In this document: in pieces, positions 1 through 8,515 of the stretch
How positions within the stretch are numbered: the stretch's first letter is position 1
How the letters are laid out: each line of letters begins with the position of its first letter
Assembly: GCA_965216515.1 (NCBI GenBank)
Contig: OZ244173.1
Span: 3,286,001 to 3,350,000 of the forward strand
Reading direction: 5' to 3'
DNA length: 64,000 nt
Source of the DNA: CAXMRP01 sp965216515
GTDB lineage: Bacteria > Pseudomonadota > Alphaproteobacteria > Rhizobiales > Afifellaceae
The notes under the pieces: model-generated
What the model saw: the letters and a program-made list of their open reading frames with translations, nothing else
The model's database searches: none
Told to the model about the DNA's origin: nothing
Program-made: the position numbers and the translations under genes

Positions 1-24
1 TCGACATTGTTGCACGCTATTTGT

Positions 25-49
25 GCACAAAAGTTCGCAGATCGCACAA
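25..49. promoter_or_regulatory. putative operator, GCACAAAAGTTCG-N5-CGCACAA
   Basis: The 13-mer GCACAAAAGTTCG (25-37) is followed by CAGAT and CGCACAA (43-49). The same 13-mer recurs at 2773-2785, again followed by five bases and CGCACAA. A related copy lies at 1212-1225. The GTTCG-N5-CGCAC layout resembles, from memory, PobR/PcaU-type IclR-family sites. This copy lies downstream of the leftward kinase gene, so it probably serves a transcription unit left of the window. The regulator itself is not in view. Confidence 0.45.
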
Positions 50-55
50 ACGTAA

Positions 56-1168
56 TCAACCGGTTCCGATCCGCATCATCATTTGACGGCCGGCTCCGGT
101 CCGGACCCTGATGAAGCCGGATATCCGTTCATCGAGCCGCGCATCGCCGGTATCGACCCACAGCCTTGGCTGCCGGAGCGCCAGAAGCTTATCTTCCGTG
201 GCCAGCACGATCAGGCCGTCCCGCCCGGCTTTCTCGACAATCGGTTTGCTGATTTGCTGGTTGCCCCTGCCAAGAAGAAAACCTTGTTGACCCGTAACCC
301 CCAGCACGATTCGAACCCGGCGGTCGCCGCTCAAGGCTTCCAGGTCACGGGCACGCGCATCGCGTGCAACAACATTGCCGCCGGCAAGTGCGTCAATTCC
401 GAGAATCGTCGGCGTATGGCCGGCGGCTCGCATCACCGCGCCTGCGCTGGTTCCGGGTCCGACAACATAGAGGACATCCCGGTCCATTTCGCCGACAATG
501 GACGTTGCGGCCTGGGCCAGCGCGGCCGCGGAGTCCTGCCGCCTCCCGCCCTTTGACGCCTGCATCAGATTCTTCAGTTCCGGAACACGGGCAAGGCCGA
601 ACAATCGCGGTGTGATGATGCCGGCGCGCAGCGCTGCCTCATCGATATCCATGATCTCGGCCTCATCGTTCCAGCGGATTCTGCCGCCATCGGCAGCCAG
701 GTTCGCCAGCGCCGAGCCGGCCGCGCCTGGTGAGACGGCAAACACGCCGGAATGCATCTTGACGCCGCACGGAATGCCGAGCATCGGGCGGCCGGCCGGC
801 AGCACGCCTGCGATATCCCGCGCGGTTCCGTCGCCCCCGGCAAACATCACCAGATCGACGTCGCTCATGGCCGTGACAGCCCGGCAGGTGTCCTCGGCGG
901 TGCCGGTCGGTCGTCCGATGTCCACGATATCCACTTTGAGGGGCAGGCCGACCGCCCAATCCGCGCCGAGCTTTCCGGCGGCGGCGGCGAGGCGGACATC
1001 GGGGGCAAGTGCCGCCAGTCGCTCCAGCGCAACGCGGGTGCGCAAGCCGGCGGTCGGCTTGGCCCCCAGGCGAAACGCCTCGGCAACCGCATCCGGACCG
1101 TCCGTGCCCTTGAGGCCCACGGCACCGCCGAGGCCGGCAAACGGGTTTACGATCAGTCCAATCCGCAT
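56..1168 (-). CDS. ATP-NAD kinase family protein (AcoX-like)
   Basis: The product is 370 aa and cytosolic, with the nucleotide-kinase start MRIGLIVNPFAGLGG and the family signature GGDGT. That signature marks NAD kinase and diacylglycerol-kinase type phosphotransferases. I start at ATG 1168 because the open frame upstream lacks family character and overlaps the divergent reductase gene. Family members are often annotated as ATP-NAD kinase or AcoX-like, and few have a proven substrate. The gene is divergent from the aldo/keto reductase-RidA gene, with a 72-bp shared control region. Provision of NADP(H) for the neighbouring reductases is inference. Confidence 0.85.
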   Translation of the reverse strand: MRIGLIVNPFAGLGGAVGLKGTDGPDAVAEAFRLGAKPTAGLRTRVALERLAALAPDVRLAAAAGKLGADWAVGLPLKVDIVDIGRPTGTAEDTCRAVTAMSDVDLVMFAGGDGTARDIAGVLPAGRPMLGIPCGVKMHSGVFAVSPGAAGSALANLAADGGRIRWNDEAEIMDIDEAALRAGIITPRLFGLARVPELKNLMQASKGGRRQDSAAALAQAATSIVGEMDRDVLYVVGPGTSAGAVMRAAGHTPTILGIDALAGGNVVARDARARDLEALSGDRRVRIVLGVTGQQGFLLGRGNQQISKPIVEKAGRDGLIVLATEDKLLALRQPRLWVDTGDARLDERISGFIRVRTGAGRQMMMRIGTG

Positions 1169-1211
1169 GACGACAATCTGGTAGTTCCGTGTTGAACGCG
1201 CAATCAAAATG

Positions 1212-1225
1212 CGCACAGATGTTCG
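1212..1225. promoter_or_regulatory. putative operator, CGCACA-GAT-GTTCG
   Basis: This copy of the CGCACA-N3-GTTCG element lies 15 bp before the ATG of the reductase-RidA gene. It sits in the 72-bp gap between two divergent genes. It matches the 25-37 and 2772-2785 copies except in the three spacer bases. It is followed directly by the ribosome binding site AAAGGGAGAG, so a bound repressor would block the leader of the rightward transcript. Confidence 0.4.
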
Positions 1226-1240
1226 CAAAGGGAGAGTCAG

Positions 1241-2713
1241 ATGGATCCACAGCCGGCGCAGGTACAACTGGGTAAGGACGTCCGCATTCGCCGCCTCATC
1301 ACCGGCCTGTGGCAGGTCGCTGACCTGGAGCGGAATGGCAACGCCCTTGATCTGGAGGACGCCGCCGATGATTTGCTGGCCTATGCCCGCGCCGGTTTCG
1401 ACACATTCGATATGGCGGATCACTACGGCAGTGCCGAGATCGTCGCCGGCATGGTTCACAATGCGATGCGGCAAGCCGGCGAAGTGCCACCGACAATTCT
1501 GACGAAATGGTGCCCCGAGCCCGGGCCGATGACCGCCGGCATCGTACGCAAAGGTGTCGAAACCGCGCTGAACCGCCTCAAGGTTTCCGCTATCGATGTC
1601 ATGCAGTTCCACTGGTGGCGTTATGAATCGCCGGAATATCTTGACGCCCTGGCGCATCTGATGCGCCTGCGGGAGGAGGGTCTGATCCGCGAGATCGGGC
1701 TGACGAATTTCGATGCCGCCCATCTGCGGATGGTGGTCTCGAACGGAATCGAGATTGTATCGAATCAGGTGTGTTTTTCGCTCCTCGATCGGCGGGCGGC
1801 AGGTGAACTGTCACGCGTCGCTCTCGCCAATGACGTGGCCATTCTGGCCTTTGGGACACTGGCCGGCGGATTCCTTTCCGACAAATGGGTCGGCCGTGAA
1901 GAACCCGCGGACATCTCCGACTGGAGTGGGATGAAATACAAACGGTTTATCGACGCGGGCGGTGGATGGTCCCGGTTCCAGGGATTGATGAAGGCGGTGA
2001 CGCAGGTTGCCCGAAAGTATGGAGTATCCGCCTCAAACGTCGCCACGGGCTGGGCCCTGCGGCACCCGGCGGTGCGCGCAACGATTATCGGCGCGCGATT
2101 GTCCAAGTCAGAGCATCGCGCCGACAATCTGCGCGCCCTGGCCCTCGATCTTGACGAGGAAGATCGCGAAGTGCTGACAGCTGCAGCCGGCTGTCTGACA
2201 GGCATTCCCGGTGATTGCGGCGATGAATACCGAAAGCCGCCCTTCCTTACGGCATCCGGCGACCTGAGCCACCACCTGGGTGCCTTGCCGCCGGTTTTTG
2301 ATGTGTCGCCCGTGCCGGAAAGACCGGAGCGAAAGCGTGCGCGGAGCGGATCAATCTGGGAAGAAAAGGCCGGTTTCGCCCGCGCCATGCGTATTGGGGA
2401 CCGCATTCTTGTCAGCGGAACGACAGCCACGGCACCGAACGGCGATGCGGTTTGCGAGGGCGATGCCGAAGGTCAGACCGTCTATATTCTGGACAAGGTT
2501 CTTGCCGCGATCGGATCCTTGGGCGGCGCCGCCCCGGACGTCGTCCGCACCCGCATATATCTTCGCCGCCCTGACGACTGGGAAAGGGTTTCAGCTGTCC
2601 ATGCGCGGTATTTTGCCGACATCATGCCGGCCAATACGCTTGTCGGCGGAATTGATCTGGTCGGACCTTATGACGTCGAAATCGAGGCGGAAGCCATAGT
2701 GGACCAGCCGTAA
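1241..2713 (+). CDS. aldo/keto reductase fused to a RidA-like domain
   Basis: The product is 490 aa in two domains. Residues 1-330 are an aldo/keto reductase barrel with the catalytic tetrad visible as Asp57, Tyr62, Lys89 and His124. It should carry out NAD(P)H-dependent carbonyl or imine reduction. Residues 365-488 are a YjgF/YER057c/UK114 (RidA) domain ending in VEIEAEAIV. The stretch that in RidA reads PAR, with the imine-binding arginine, reads PAN here (Asn465), as expected for Rid subgroups without proven deaminase activity. The start is backed by GGGAGAG nine bases upstream. It is followed by an amino-acid importer and hydroxyproline-type enzymes. A joint reductase plus enamine/imine-handling role is inferred. 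Confidence 0.9.
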   Translation: MDPQPAQVQLGKDVRIRRLITGLWQVADLERNGNALDLEDAADDLLAYARAGFDTFDMADHYGSAEIVAGMVHNAMRQAGEVPPTILTKWCPEPGPMTAGIVRKGVETALNRLKVSAIDVMQFHWWRYESPEYLDALAHLMRLREEGLIREIGLTNFDAAHLRMVVSNGIEIVSNQVCFSLLDRRAAGELSRVALANDVAILAFGTLAGGFLSDKWVGREEPADISDWSGMKYKRFIDAGGGWSRFQGLMKAVTQVARKYGVSASNVATGWALRHPAVRATIIGARLSKSEHRADNLRALALDLDEEDREVLTAAAGCLTGIPGDCGDEYRKPPFLTASGDLSHHLGALPPVFDVSPVPERPERKRARSGSIWEEKAGFARAMRIGDRILVSGTTATAPNGDAVCEGDAEGQTVYILDKVLAAIGSLGGAAPDVVRTRIYLRRPDDWERVSAVHARYFADIMPANTLVGGIDLVGPYDVEIEAEAIVDQP

Positions 2714-2771
2714 CAGGCTTTTGCGGGACGGCAGGGATTGACAGAATTGGCTTTCTCACTGACCTTAATTT

Positions 2772-2804
2772 CGCACAAAAGTTCGTTTTGCGCACAATGT
2801 GCGC
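2772..2804. promoter_or_regulatory. putative compound operator before the importer operon
   Basis: CGCACAAAAGTTCG (2772-2785) is followed by TTTTG and CGCACAA (2791-2797). The second CGCACAA lies inside a near-perfect dyad GCGCACA-A-TGTGCGC (2790-2804). The element lies 65-97 bp upstream of the substrate-binding-protein ATG. It shares an identical 13-mer with 25-37. It probably controls the transporter and catabolic operon from 2869 to 9544. Confidence 0.5.
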
Positions 2805-2868
2805 CGCAAACCGGACGGAAGCGAGGGTATTGGCCCGGACCGGGTCACATGACAAGGGAGATCAATCA

Positions 2869-3681
2869 ATGCTGAATAGACACCACTTCATTGCCGGGCT
2901 TACGGGTATAGCCTTGGCCGCCATGTCTTTCGCCGGCGTTCAGGCCAAGAGCCTTGACGATATTTTGTCGGACGGAAAAATCCGGATTGGCATCAACCCC
3001 AATTTTCCGAACATGAGCACGCGCAATGACGCAGGCGAGTGGGAAGGTTTCGATATCGAGATTGGCAAGGCGCTGGCCAGCGCGATCGGCGTCGAAGTCG
3101 AATGGGTGCCGACGGAAACACCACAACGGGTGCCGTTCCTTGTGTCGGACCGGATCGACATTTCGCTTGGCGCGCTGACCCGCAACACCGAACGGGCAAA
3201 ACTCATCGATTACACCGTGCCCCTGCACACCGAGGTTCTGGCTGTCCTGGCGACCGACAAGATCGACGGCAGCAAGTGGGAAGACTTTAACAAGGAAGGC
3301 GTGACGCTGGCGAACATGCGCGGCAACTGGACGGTTGACTGGATCGGTGAAAACATGCCGAACGTCAAACTTGAACTTGTCGATACGCTGGCAGACACGG
3401 TGCGCCTTGTCGGCCAGGGCCGCGCGGACGCGATTGTCGAGAATATCGATTTCTTCATGGCATTCACGAAGAACTATCCGGATGTGAATTGGCGGGTTGT
3501 CGAAAATCCGATTTTTGTCGCCTATTGCGCAATCGGCGTTGCCCAGGGCAATGACAATTTGACCGAGGTGCTGAACATTGCGCTCTACAACCTCCATTCA
3601 TCAGGAACGGTCAACGAGACCTGGGAAAAATTCTATGGCGCGCCGATGCTGCGCACGGTCGATCCCGACCCCTATTTCTGA
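2869..3681 (+). CDS. polar amino-acid ABC transporter substrate-binding protein
   Basis: The product is 270 aa with a Sec signal peptide (residues 1-26, ending VQA-K). The mature part is a type-2 periplasmic binding fold of the amino-acid (PAAT, SBP_bac_3) family, with the usual opening KIRIGINPNFPNM and the domain GFDIEIGKALA. I chose ATG 2869 because GGGAG lies six bases upstream and the signal peptide begins there. Two membrane permeases and an ATPase follow, giving a complete importer. A GC-rich hairpin lies 15 bp after the stop. The later enzymes suggest a proline-derived ligand, but the ligand cannot be read from sequence. Confidence 0.93.
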   Translation: MLNRHHFIAGLTGIALAAMSFAGVQAKSLDDILSDGKIRIGINPNFPNMSTRNDAGEWEGFDIEIGKALASAIGVEVEWVPTETPQRVPFLVSDRIDISLGALTRNTERAKLIDYTVPLHTEVLAVLATDKIDGSKWEDFNKEGVTLANMRGNWTVDWIGENMPNVKLELVDTLADTVRLVGQGRADAIVENIDFFMAFTKNYPDVNWRVVENPIFVAYCAIGVAQGNDNLTEVLNIALYNLHSSGTVNETWEKFYGAPMLRTVDPDPYF

Positions 3682-3696
3682 GTATGGACTAGGGTA

Positions 3697-3725
3697 CGGC
3701 CCGCCGCGAAAAATCCGGCGGGCCG
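3697..3725 (+). other. intercistronic hairpin after binding-protein gene
   Basis: CGGCCCGCCG (3697-3706) pairs perfectly over 10 bp with 3716-3725, with a nine-base A-rich loop. No U-tract follows, so it is probably not a full terminator. It would trap or stabilise the 3' end of the binding-protein message and lower the amount of permease message. Confidence 0.6.
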
Positions 3726-3745
3726 CGCCCGGCTGATCAGGCGAC

Positions 3746-4423
3746 ATGAACTACAGGTTTCAGTTTGGGGTTGTCTGGGACAATCTGGACACCCTGCTGG
3801 AAGGTGCGATCCTGACTTTCCAGCTGGGTGTGTTCGCATTTGGCGGCGGCGTGCTGATTGGGCTGTTTGGAGCGGCCATCAAGACATACGGCCCGTGGCT
3901 GTTAAGGGTCCTGGTCGACAGCTACATTGTCTTTTTCACGAACACGCCGGCGCTCATCCAGATCTATTTCCTTTACTTCGGCCTGCCCGAAATCGGCATT
4001 CGATGGTCAAACGAGGCCTGTCTCCTGATCGGCTTGACCCTGAATGCGGGCGCTTATCTGACCTTGATCTTGCGGGCCGGTTTCCTGTCTGTGAGGATCA
4101 CCGAGATCGAAGCCGGGCAAACCCTCGGAATGTCGCTGCTCCAGCAGGTCCGCTATATCATCGTGCCGCATATCGCCAAGTCGATTTACCCGGCAATGGC
4201 CAACTTCTTCATCGTCGTCTTGGTGATGGGAACGTCTGTCGGTGCACTGATCGGTGTCGATGAGCTGACAGGGCAGGCCATCAACCTGTCGACCGTGAAC
4301 TACCGGTGGCTTGAATATTTCACCGTCGTGGCAGGCATGTATGTGGTGCTGACATTTATCGCCAGCATCGGGCTGGCCTTTCTGGGACGCTGGGCGTTCC
4401 GCGTAAAAGCAAAAATATTCTGA
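3746..4423 (+). CDS. amino-acid ABC transporter permease (HisM/GlnP family)
   Basis: The product is 225 aa and an integral membrane protein with about five transmembrane segments. It has the N-terminal segment FQLGVFAFGGGVLIGLFGA and the conserved EAA loop around EIEAGQTLGMSLLQQ, which docks the ATPase. Length and order match PAAT-family permeases. The stop overlaps the ATG of the next permease (ATGA-type, one base shared), so translation is coupled. It should form the channel together with the next gene product. Confidence 0.93.
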   Translation: MNYRFQFGVVWDNLDTLLEGAILTFQLGVFAFGGGVLIGLFGAAIKTYGPWLLRVLVDSYIVFFTNTPALIQIYFLYFGLPEIGIRWSNEACLLIGLTLNAGAYLTLILRAGFLSVRITEIEAGQTLGMSLLQQVRYIIVPHIAKSIYPAMANFFIVVLVMGTSVGALIGVDELTGQAINLSTVNYRWLEYFTVVAGMYVVLTFIASIGLAFLGRWAFRVKAKIF

Positions 4424-5136
4424 TGGATCGGATTCTCAAGCAGGCCCCGGATTTTTTCAGCCCGGCGAACATGGTGCTGCTGGTTGAGTCGGCGGGCCTG
4501 ACCCTGGCCATGACGTTTGTCGGGTGCCTGATCGGATTTGCGCTGGCTTTCGTGCTTGTTTACTTGCGGCAGACACCGGGATTGTGGGCGATACCGCTGC
4601 GCTGGACATGTATTGCCTATGTGGAAGTTTTTCGGCGCATTCCCTTCATTGTTGTGATTTATCTCGTCTTGTTCTTCATTCAGGCCGTCACCCCCGACGC
4701 CTCGCTTTTCACGATCGCAGTTATCGCAATCTGCCTTTATGCGGTTGCCTACACGGCTGAAATCATCAGGGGCGGGATCGAATCCGTTGCGGTTACCCAG
4801 GTTGAAGCCGCGGCGGCGATGAACCTGTCGCGTCTTCAGACCACGCTGACAATCGTTCTGCCACAAGCATGGCCCGTCATTGTCCCGCCCGCGATCGCCT
4901 TTGCCGTATCCTTTATCAAGGATACCGCTTTGGTCAGCCAGGTCGGCGTGTTTGAACTGACGTTCCGTGGCAAAGAGCTCAACAATCAGGGTTATTCGGG
5001 CATTCTCGTCTTTGGTACGATTGCCCTTTGCTATTTCCTGTTGTCGTTCCCGCTCAGCCTATTGGGTCAAAAACTGGAGAAACGCCTTGCCATACCTCGC
5101 GGTGAGCGACGTGCGCGCAAAATACGGTCCCGTTGA
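4423..5136 (+). CDS. amino-acid ABC transporter permease
   Basis: The product is 237 aa and the second membrane subunit of the importer. It has a long membrane segment at residues 20-45 and the EAA docking loop VAVTQVEAAAAMNLSRLQ. Its last 50 bp overlap the start of the ATPase gene in another frame. The C-terminal tail is basic (RGERRARKIRSR), as is common for cytosolic tails of these permeases. It should pair with the preceding permease as a heterodimer. Confidence 0.93.
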   Translation: MDRILKQAPDFFSPANMVLLVESAGLTLAMTFVGCLIGFALAFVLVYLRQTPGLWAIPLRWTCIAYVEVFRRIPFIVVIYLVLFFIQAVTPDASLFTIAVIAICLYAVAYTAEIIRGGIESVAVTQVEAAAAMNLSRLQTTLTIVLPQAWPVIVPPAIAFAVSFIKDTALVSQVGVFELTFRGKELNNQGYSGILVFGTIALCYFLLSFPLSLLGQKLEKRLAIPRGERRARKIRSR

Positions 5137-5824
5137 GGTCCTGCACGGAATATCCTTCTCGATTGAAGCCGGTGAGATCATTTCGCTGGTTGGCCCGTCA
5201 GGGTCGGGAAAGTCCACCGTTCTGCGGGCTTTGATGGGCCTGACGCCGATCACCGATGGCACCGTGGAGATTGCCGGGGAACACATGGACTATTCCAACG
5301 CGCGCGCGGTGCGCGAAGTCCGCGACCGCATGGCAATCGTTTTCCAGCAATACAATTTGTTTCAGAACATGACCGTGATGCAAAATCTGACGCTTGCGCC
5401 GATCAAGATCAAGGGTTGGTCAAAGTCGGAGGTGACGGACGAGGCGCGGCGGTTATTGTCGCTGGTTGGCCTGGCGGACAAGCATGATTCCTATCCCGAC
5501 CAGTTGTCGGGCGGACAACAGCAGCGGGTCGCGCTTGCAAGAGCGCTCGCGCTGAAGCCCAAAATCCTCCTGCTGGATGAAGTCACCTCGGCCCTCGATC
5601 CTGAACTGGTGAATGAAGTGCTGGACGCCGTGCGAAAACTGGCCGCCGAGGGCATGACCATGATCATTGTCAGTCACGAAATGGGATTTGTCAGGGAGGT
5701 CGCCAACAAGGTGATATTCATGGATGTTGGTGAGATCATCGAGAGCGGCAAGCCATCGGATTTGTTCGACAAACCGACGACCGATCGGGCCCGGAATTTC
5801 TTCGGCAAGATACTTCGTCACTAA
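5087..5824 (+). CDS. amino-acid ABC transporter ATP-binding protein
   Basis: The product is 245 aa with Walker A (GPSGSGKST), the Q-loop, the signature LSGGQQQRVALARAL and Walker B (ILLLDEVTSALDPE). These are standard for the HisP/GlnQ family. No ATG lies near the expected N-terminus. TTG 5087 has CTGGAGA placed seven bases upstream and gives MPYLAVSDVRAKYG, so I use it. This start lies 50 bp inside the permease gene, an unusually long overlap. It powers uptake by the two preceding permeases. Confidence 0.92.
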   Translation: MPYLAVSDVRAKYGPVEVLHGISFSIEAGEIISLVGPSGSGKSTVLRALMGLTPITDGTVEIAGEHMDYSNARAVREVRDRMAIVFQQYNLFQNMTVMQNLTLAPIKIKGWSKSEVTDEARRLLSLVGLADKHDSYPDQLSGGQQQRVALARALALKPKILLLDEVTSALDPELVNEVLDAVRKLAAEGMTMIIVSHEMGFVREVANKVIFMDVGEIIESGKPSDLFDKPTTDRARNFFGKILRH

Positions 5825-5866
5825 TGCGGAGGGTGTGACAAGCGCAGCGGAAAGGGAAGATTGTGA

Positions 5867-6559
5867 ATGATCAAATTTTACTATAATGCCGCGCCCAACC
5901 CGATGAAGGTTGCCCTGTTTCTGGAGGAAACCGGTCTCCAGTACACGCCAGTACCCGTCGACACCCGGCGCGGCGATCAGCACACGGCGGCCTATCGGGC
6001 AATCAATCCCAACGGCAAGGCGCCGGCGATCGACGATGATGGCGTCATCGTGTTCGATAGCAATGCGATCCTGTTGTATCTTGCAGAAAAGACCGGTCGG
6101 TTCATTCCGCAAGGCACGACCGCCGGCCGGGGCGAGCTGCTGTCCTGGTTGATGTTTGTCGCATCTGGCGTCGGCCCTTTCTCCGGCCAGGCCGTTCATT
6201 TCCGCAATTTTGCACCGTGCGACGACCCTTATCCGCGCAAACGTTATGACTATGAGGCGCGCCGCCACTGGCGCATCGTCGACGACAGGCTGGCGCAGGC
6301 GCAATATATGCTGGGCGACACCTACACCATCATCGACATGGCGGTCTGGGGCTGGGCGTCGCGGATTCCGTTCATGCTTGGCCACGACGATGCCATGGAT
6401 GACTTCGCCAATGTCAAACGGCTGACCGCGGAGATCGACGCGCGCCCGGCGGCGATCAGAGCCAAGGCGATCAAGGATCAGCACAGCTTCAAGCCGACAT
6501 TGGATGATGAAGCGATGCGGCACATGTACCCCCAGATATTCGCGCCGGATCCGACCTAG
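5867..6559 (+). CDS. glutathione S-transferase, Nu-class-like
   Basis: The product is 230 aa. An N-terminal thioredoxin-like GST domain (residues 1-80, MIKFYYNAAPNPMKVALFLEE) is followed by an alpha-helical GST C-domain. The phrase SGVGPFSGQAVHF is close to that of YghU/YfcG (Nu-class) enzymes, which act as GSH-dependent disulfide reductases. It has ribosome binding site AAGGGAAG. The stop TAG is followed immediately by the ATG of the next gene, so the two are co-translated. Its role beside amino-acid catabolism genes is unknown. Confidence 0.88.
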   Translation: MIKFYYNAAPNPMKVALFLEETGLQYTPVPVDTRRGDQHTAAYRAINPNGKAPAIDDDGVIVFDSNAILLYLAEKTGRFIPQGTTAGRGELLSWLMFVASGVGPFSGQAVHFRNFAPCDDPYPRKRYDYEARRHWRIVDDRLAQAQYMLGDTYTIIDMAVWGWASRIPFMLGHDDAMDDFANVKRLTAEIDARPAAIRAKAIKDQHSFKPTLDDEAMRHMYPQIFAPDPT

Positions 6560-7339
6560 ATGAACGAGCGGCGCGCTGGAACCACGGCAATCGTCACCGG
6601 CGCTGCTTCCGGCATTGGCAAGGCGATCGCAGAGCGCTTTGCCGATGACGGCATGTCGGTTCTGTGTGCGGACAAAAATGCACAAGGCGTCGCGGCTGTG
6701 GCGCGTGCCATCACCCGGGAGGGCCTGAGCGCCCGCGCCGTGGCGGTGGACGTGGCCGATCCCGGTTCTGTCCGGAATATGATTGCGATGGGCCTGGATT
6801 GGACCGGCCGCATCGACTGCGTTGCCGCCAATGCCGGGATTATGGTGGAAGGCGATGTCTTGTCGGTTTCCCTTGCGGACTGGAACCGGGTGATGGCGGT
6901 CAACGCCACCGGCTCGTTCCTGACAGCGCAGGCCGCCATGCCCCACCTCATCGAAAGCCGGGGTGCGATTGTGTTGACCGCCTCCACCGTCGGACTCGCG
7001 GGCATGAAAGGTGTTGCCGCCTATTCGGCCTCCAAGGGTGCGGTCGTGGCGCTGACCCGGCAATTGGCGGCGGATTATGCAGGACAGGGGGTCCGGGTAA
7101 ACGCGGTCGCGCCCGGTGCGGTGCGCACACCCTTGTCGGAATCCCAGTTCAGGGCGCGGGCCGCCGATGAGGCGGAGTTCGAAGCGTTGATGACCGGTGT
7201 CATACGCCGCTATCCGATCGAACGATGGGGGACGGCCGGTGAAATCGCCGAGCTTGTGTTCTTTTTGGCAACCTGCCGTTCCGCATGGATCACCGGCCAG
7301 ATTATCCCCGTGGATGGTGGTCTTCTTGAAATCCGCTAA
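6560..7339 (+). CDS. SDR-family NAD(P)-dependent oxidoreductase
   Basis: The product is 259 aa with a classical short-chain dehydrogenase layout. The cofactor motif is TGAASGIG near residue 13, the structural motif is NAG, the catalytic Ser lies in TASTVG, and Tyr/Lys lie in YSASKGA. The end IPVDGGLLEIR is typical. ATG directly abuts the GST stop codon with no gap. It likely oxidises or reduces an alcohol or ketone intermediate in the same pathway. The substrate is not identifiable. Confidence 0.92.
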   Translation: MNERRAGTTAIVTGAASGIGKAIAERFADDGMSVLCADKNAQGVAAVARAITREGLSARAVAVDVADPGSVRNMIAMGLDWTGRIDCVAANAGIMVEGDVLSVSLADWNRVMAVNATGSFLTAQAAMPHLIESRGAIVLTASTVGLAGMKGVAAYSASKGAVVALTRQLAADYAGQGVRVNAVAPGAVRTPLSESQFRARAADEAEFEALMTGVIRRYPIERWGTAGEIAELVFFLATCRSAWITGQIIPVDGGLLEIR

Positions 7340-7413
7340 CGCAATTTCGTTGATCGGGCTTATTGTGAGGTTCGGTTCACTGGACGATCCGGAAGGATAA
7401 GGGAGCGCCCGAT

Positions 7414-8514
7414 ATGAAGATCTCCGCCATACGGGCCTATCAGGTTGATTTGCCACTGAAGGAGGGCCGTTATAGCTGGTCAAACGGCAACTTTGTCGAG
7501 GTGTTTGACAGCACCGTCATCGAAGTCGAAACCGACGGCGGCCTGCTCGGCTATGGCGAGTGTTGCCCGCTGGGGTCGGCCTATCTGCCGGCCTATGCCC
7601 TGGGTGTCCGGTCCGGCCTGGCGGAGATCGCGCCCCGTATCATCGGCCATGATCCCAGAGACCTGGGCGCGCTTAATCGCCATATGGACGCGGTGTTGCG
7701 GGGACATCCCTATGTGAAGGCCGGCATCGATGTCGCCTGTTGGGATATCCTCGGCAAGGTGACCGGATTGCCGGTATACAAGCTTCTCGGCGGCGCGGCA
7801 CAGGAGGACATACATCTGTATCGCGCCATTTCGCAGATCGAACCCGACGCCATGGCCGCCAACGTGGCCGGATATCGCGACGAGGGTTACACGAAATTCC
7901 AGCTCAAGGTCGGTGCCGATGCCGACAGCGACATCGAGCGAATTCGTCTGTCATCAAACGAAATGGCCCCCGGCGATATTCTCGTGGCAGACGCCAACAC
8001 CGGCTGGACCATGCATGAGGCGGCGCGGGTGGTGAATGCCGTGCGCGATGTCGATGTCTACATCGAGCAGCCCTGTCCCACCTATGAGGAATGCCTGGTT
8101 ACCCGGCGGCGCACGGCGCTTCCCTTCATTCTGGACGAGGTGATCACCGGCGTGGACAGCCTGATCCGCGGATTGGCCGATGGTGCGATGGATGTCATCA
8201 ATTTGAAGATTTCCAAAGTCGGCGGACTGACCAAGGCGCGGCTGATGCGCGACCTTTGCGTACAGGCAGGCATTCCGATGACGATTGAGGACACCTGGGG
8301 CGGTGATATCGTGACGGCCACAATCGCGCATCTGGCCCAGTCGACGCCGGAGGAGTTCTCGTTTTCGGCGACCGACTTCAATTCGTACGGCACGGTCGAT
8401 ATTGCGGAAGGTGCGCCAAAACGCGTCAACGGCACCATGCGCGCATCACCTGATCCGGGCCTCGGTATCTGCCCGATCATGGCCGCCCTCGGCGATCCGG
8501 TGCTCGCCGTCTGA
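7414..8514 (+). CDS. enolase-superfamily enzyme, hydroxyproline(betaine)-type
   Basis: The product is 366 aa and a muconate-lactonising-enzyme-type member of the enolase superfamily. Metal ligands are visible as Asp193 (VADANTG), Glu218 (IEQPCP) and Asp241 (LDEVITG). The catalytic lysines are Lys165 (QLKVG) and Lys265 (NLKISKVGG). The sequence style resembles 4-hydroxyproline betaine 2-epimerase and cis-3-hydroxy-L-proline dehydratase. The next gene, from the proline-racemase family, supports a hydroxyproline-type substrate. I cannot decide between epimerase and dehydratase. The first Lys of the usual K-x-K pair is Gln163. Confidence 0.88.
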   Translation: MKISAIRAYQVDLPLKEGRYSWSNGNFVEVFDSTVIEVETDGGLLGYGECCPLGSAYLPAYALGVRSGLAEIAPRIIGHDPRDLGALNRHMDAVLRGHPYVKAGIDVACWDILGKVTGLPVYKLLGGAAQEDIHLYRAISQIEPDAMAANVAGYRDEGYTKFQLKVGADADSDIERIRLSSNEMAPGDILVADANTGWTMHEAARVVNAVRDVDVYIEQPCPTYEECLVTRRRTALPFILDEVITGVDSLIRGLADGAMDVINLKISKVGGLTKARLMRDLCVQAGIPMTIEDTWGGDIVTATIAHLAQSTPEEFSFSATDFNSYGTVDIAEGAPKRVNGTMRASPDPGLGICPIMAALGDPVLAV

Positions 8515-8515
8515 C

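Noticed and set aside
1169..1723. Longer start for the ATP-NAD kinase gene
   Set aside because: The upstream residues run antisense through the reductase-RidA gene and lack kinase-family character.
5453..7483. Leftward open frame of 676 codons opposite the ATPase, GST and SDR genes
   Set aside because: It is antisense to well-supported genes in frame-locked GC-rich codons and shows no family pattern.
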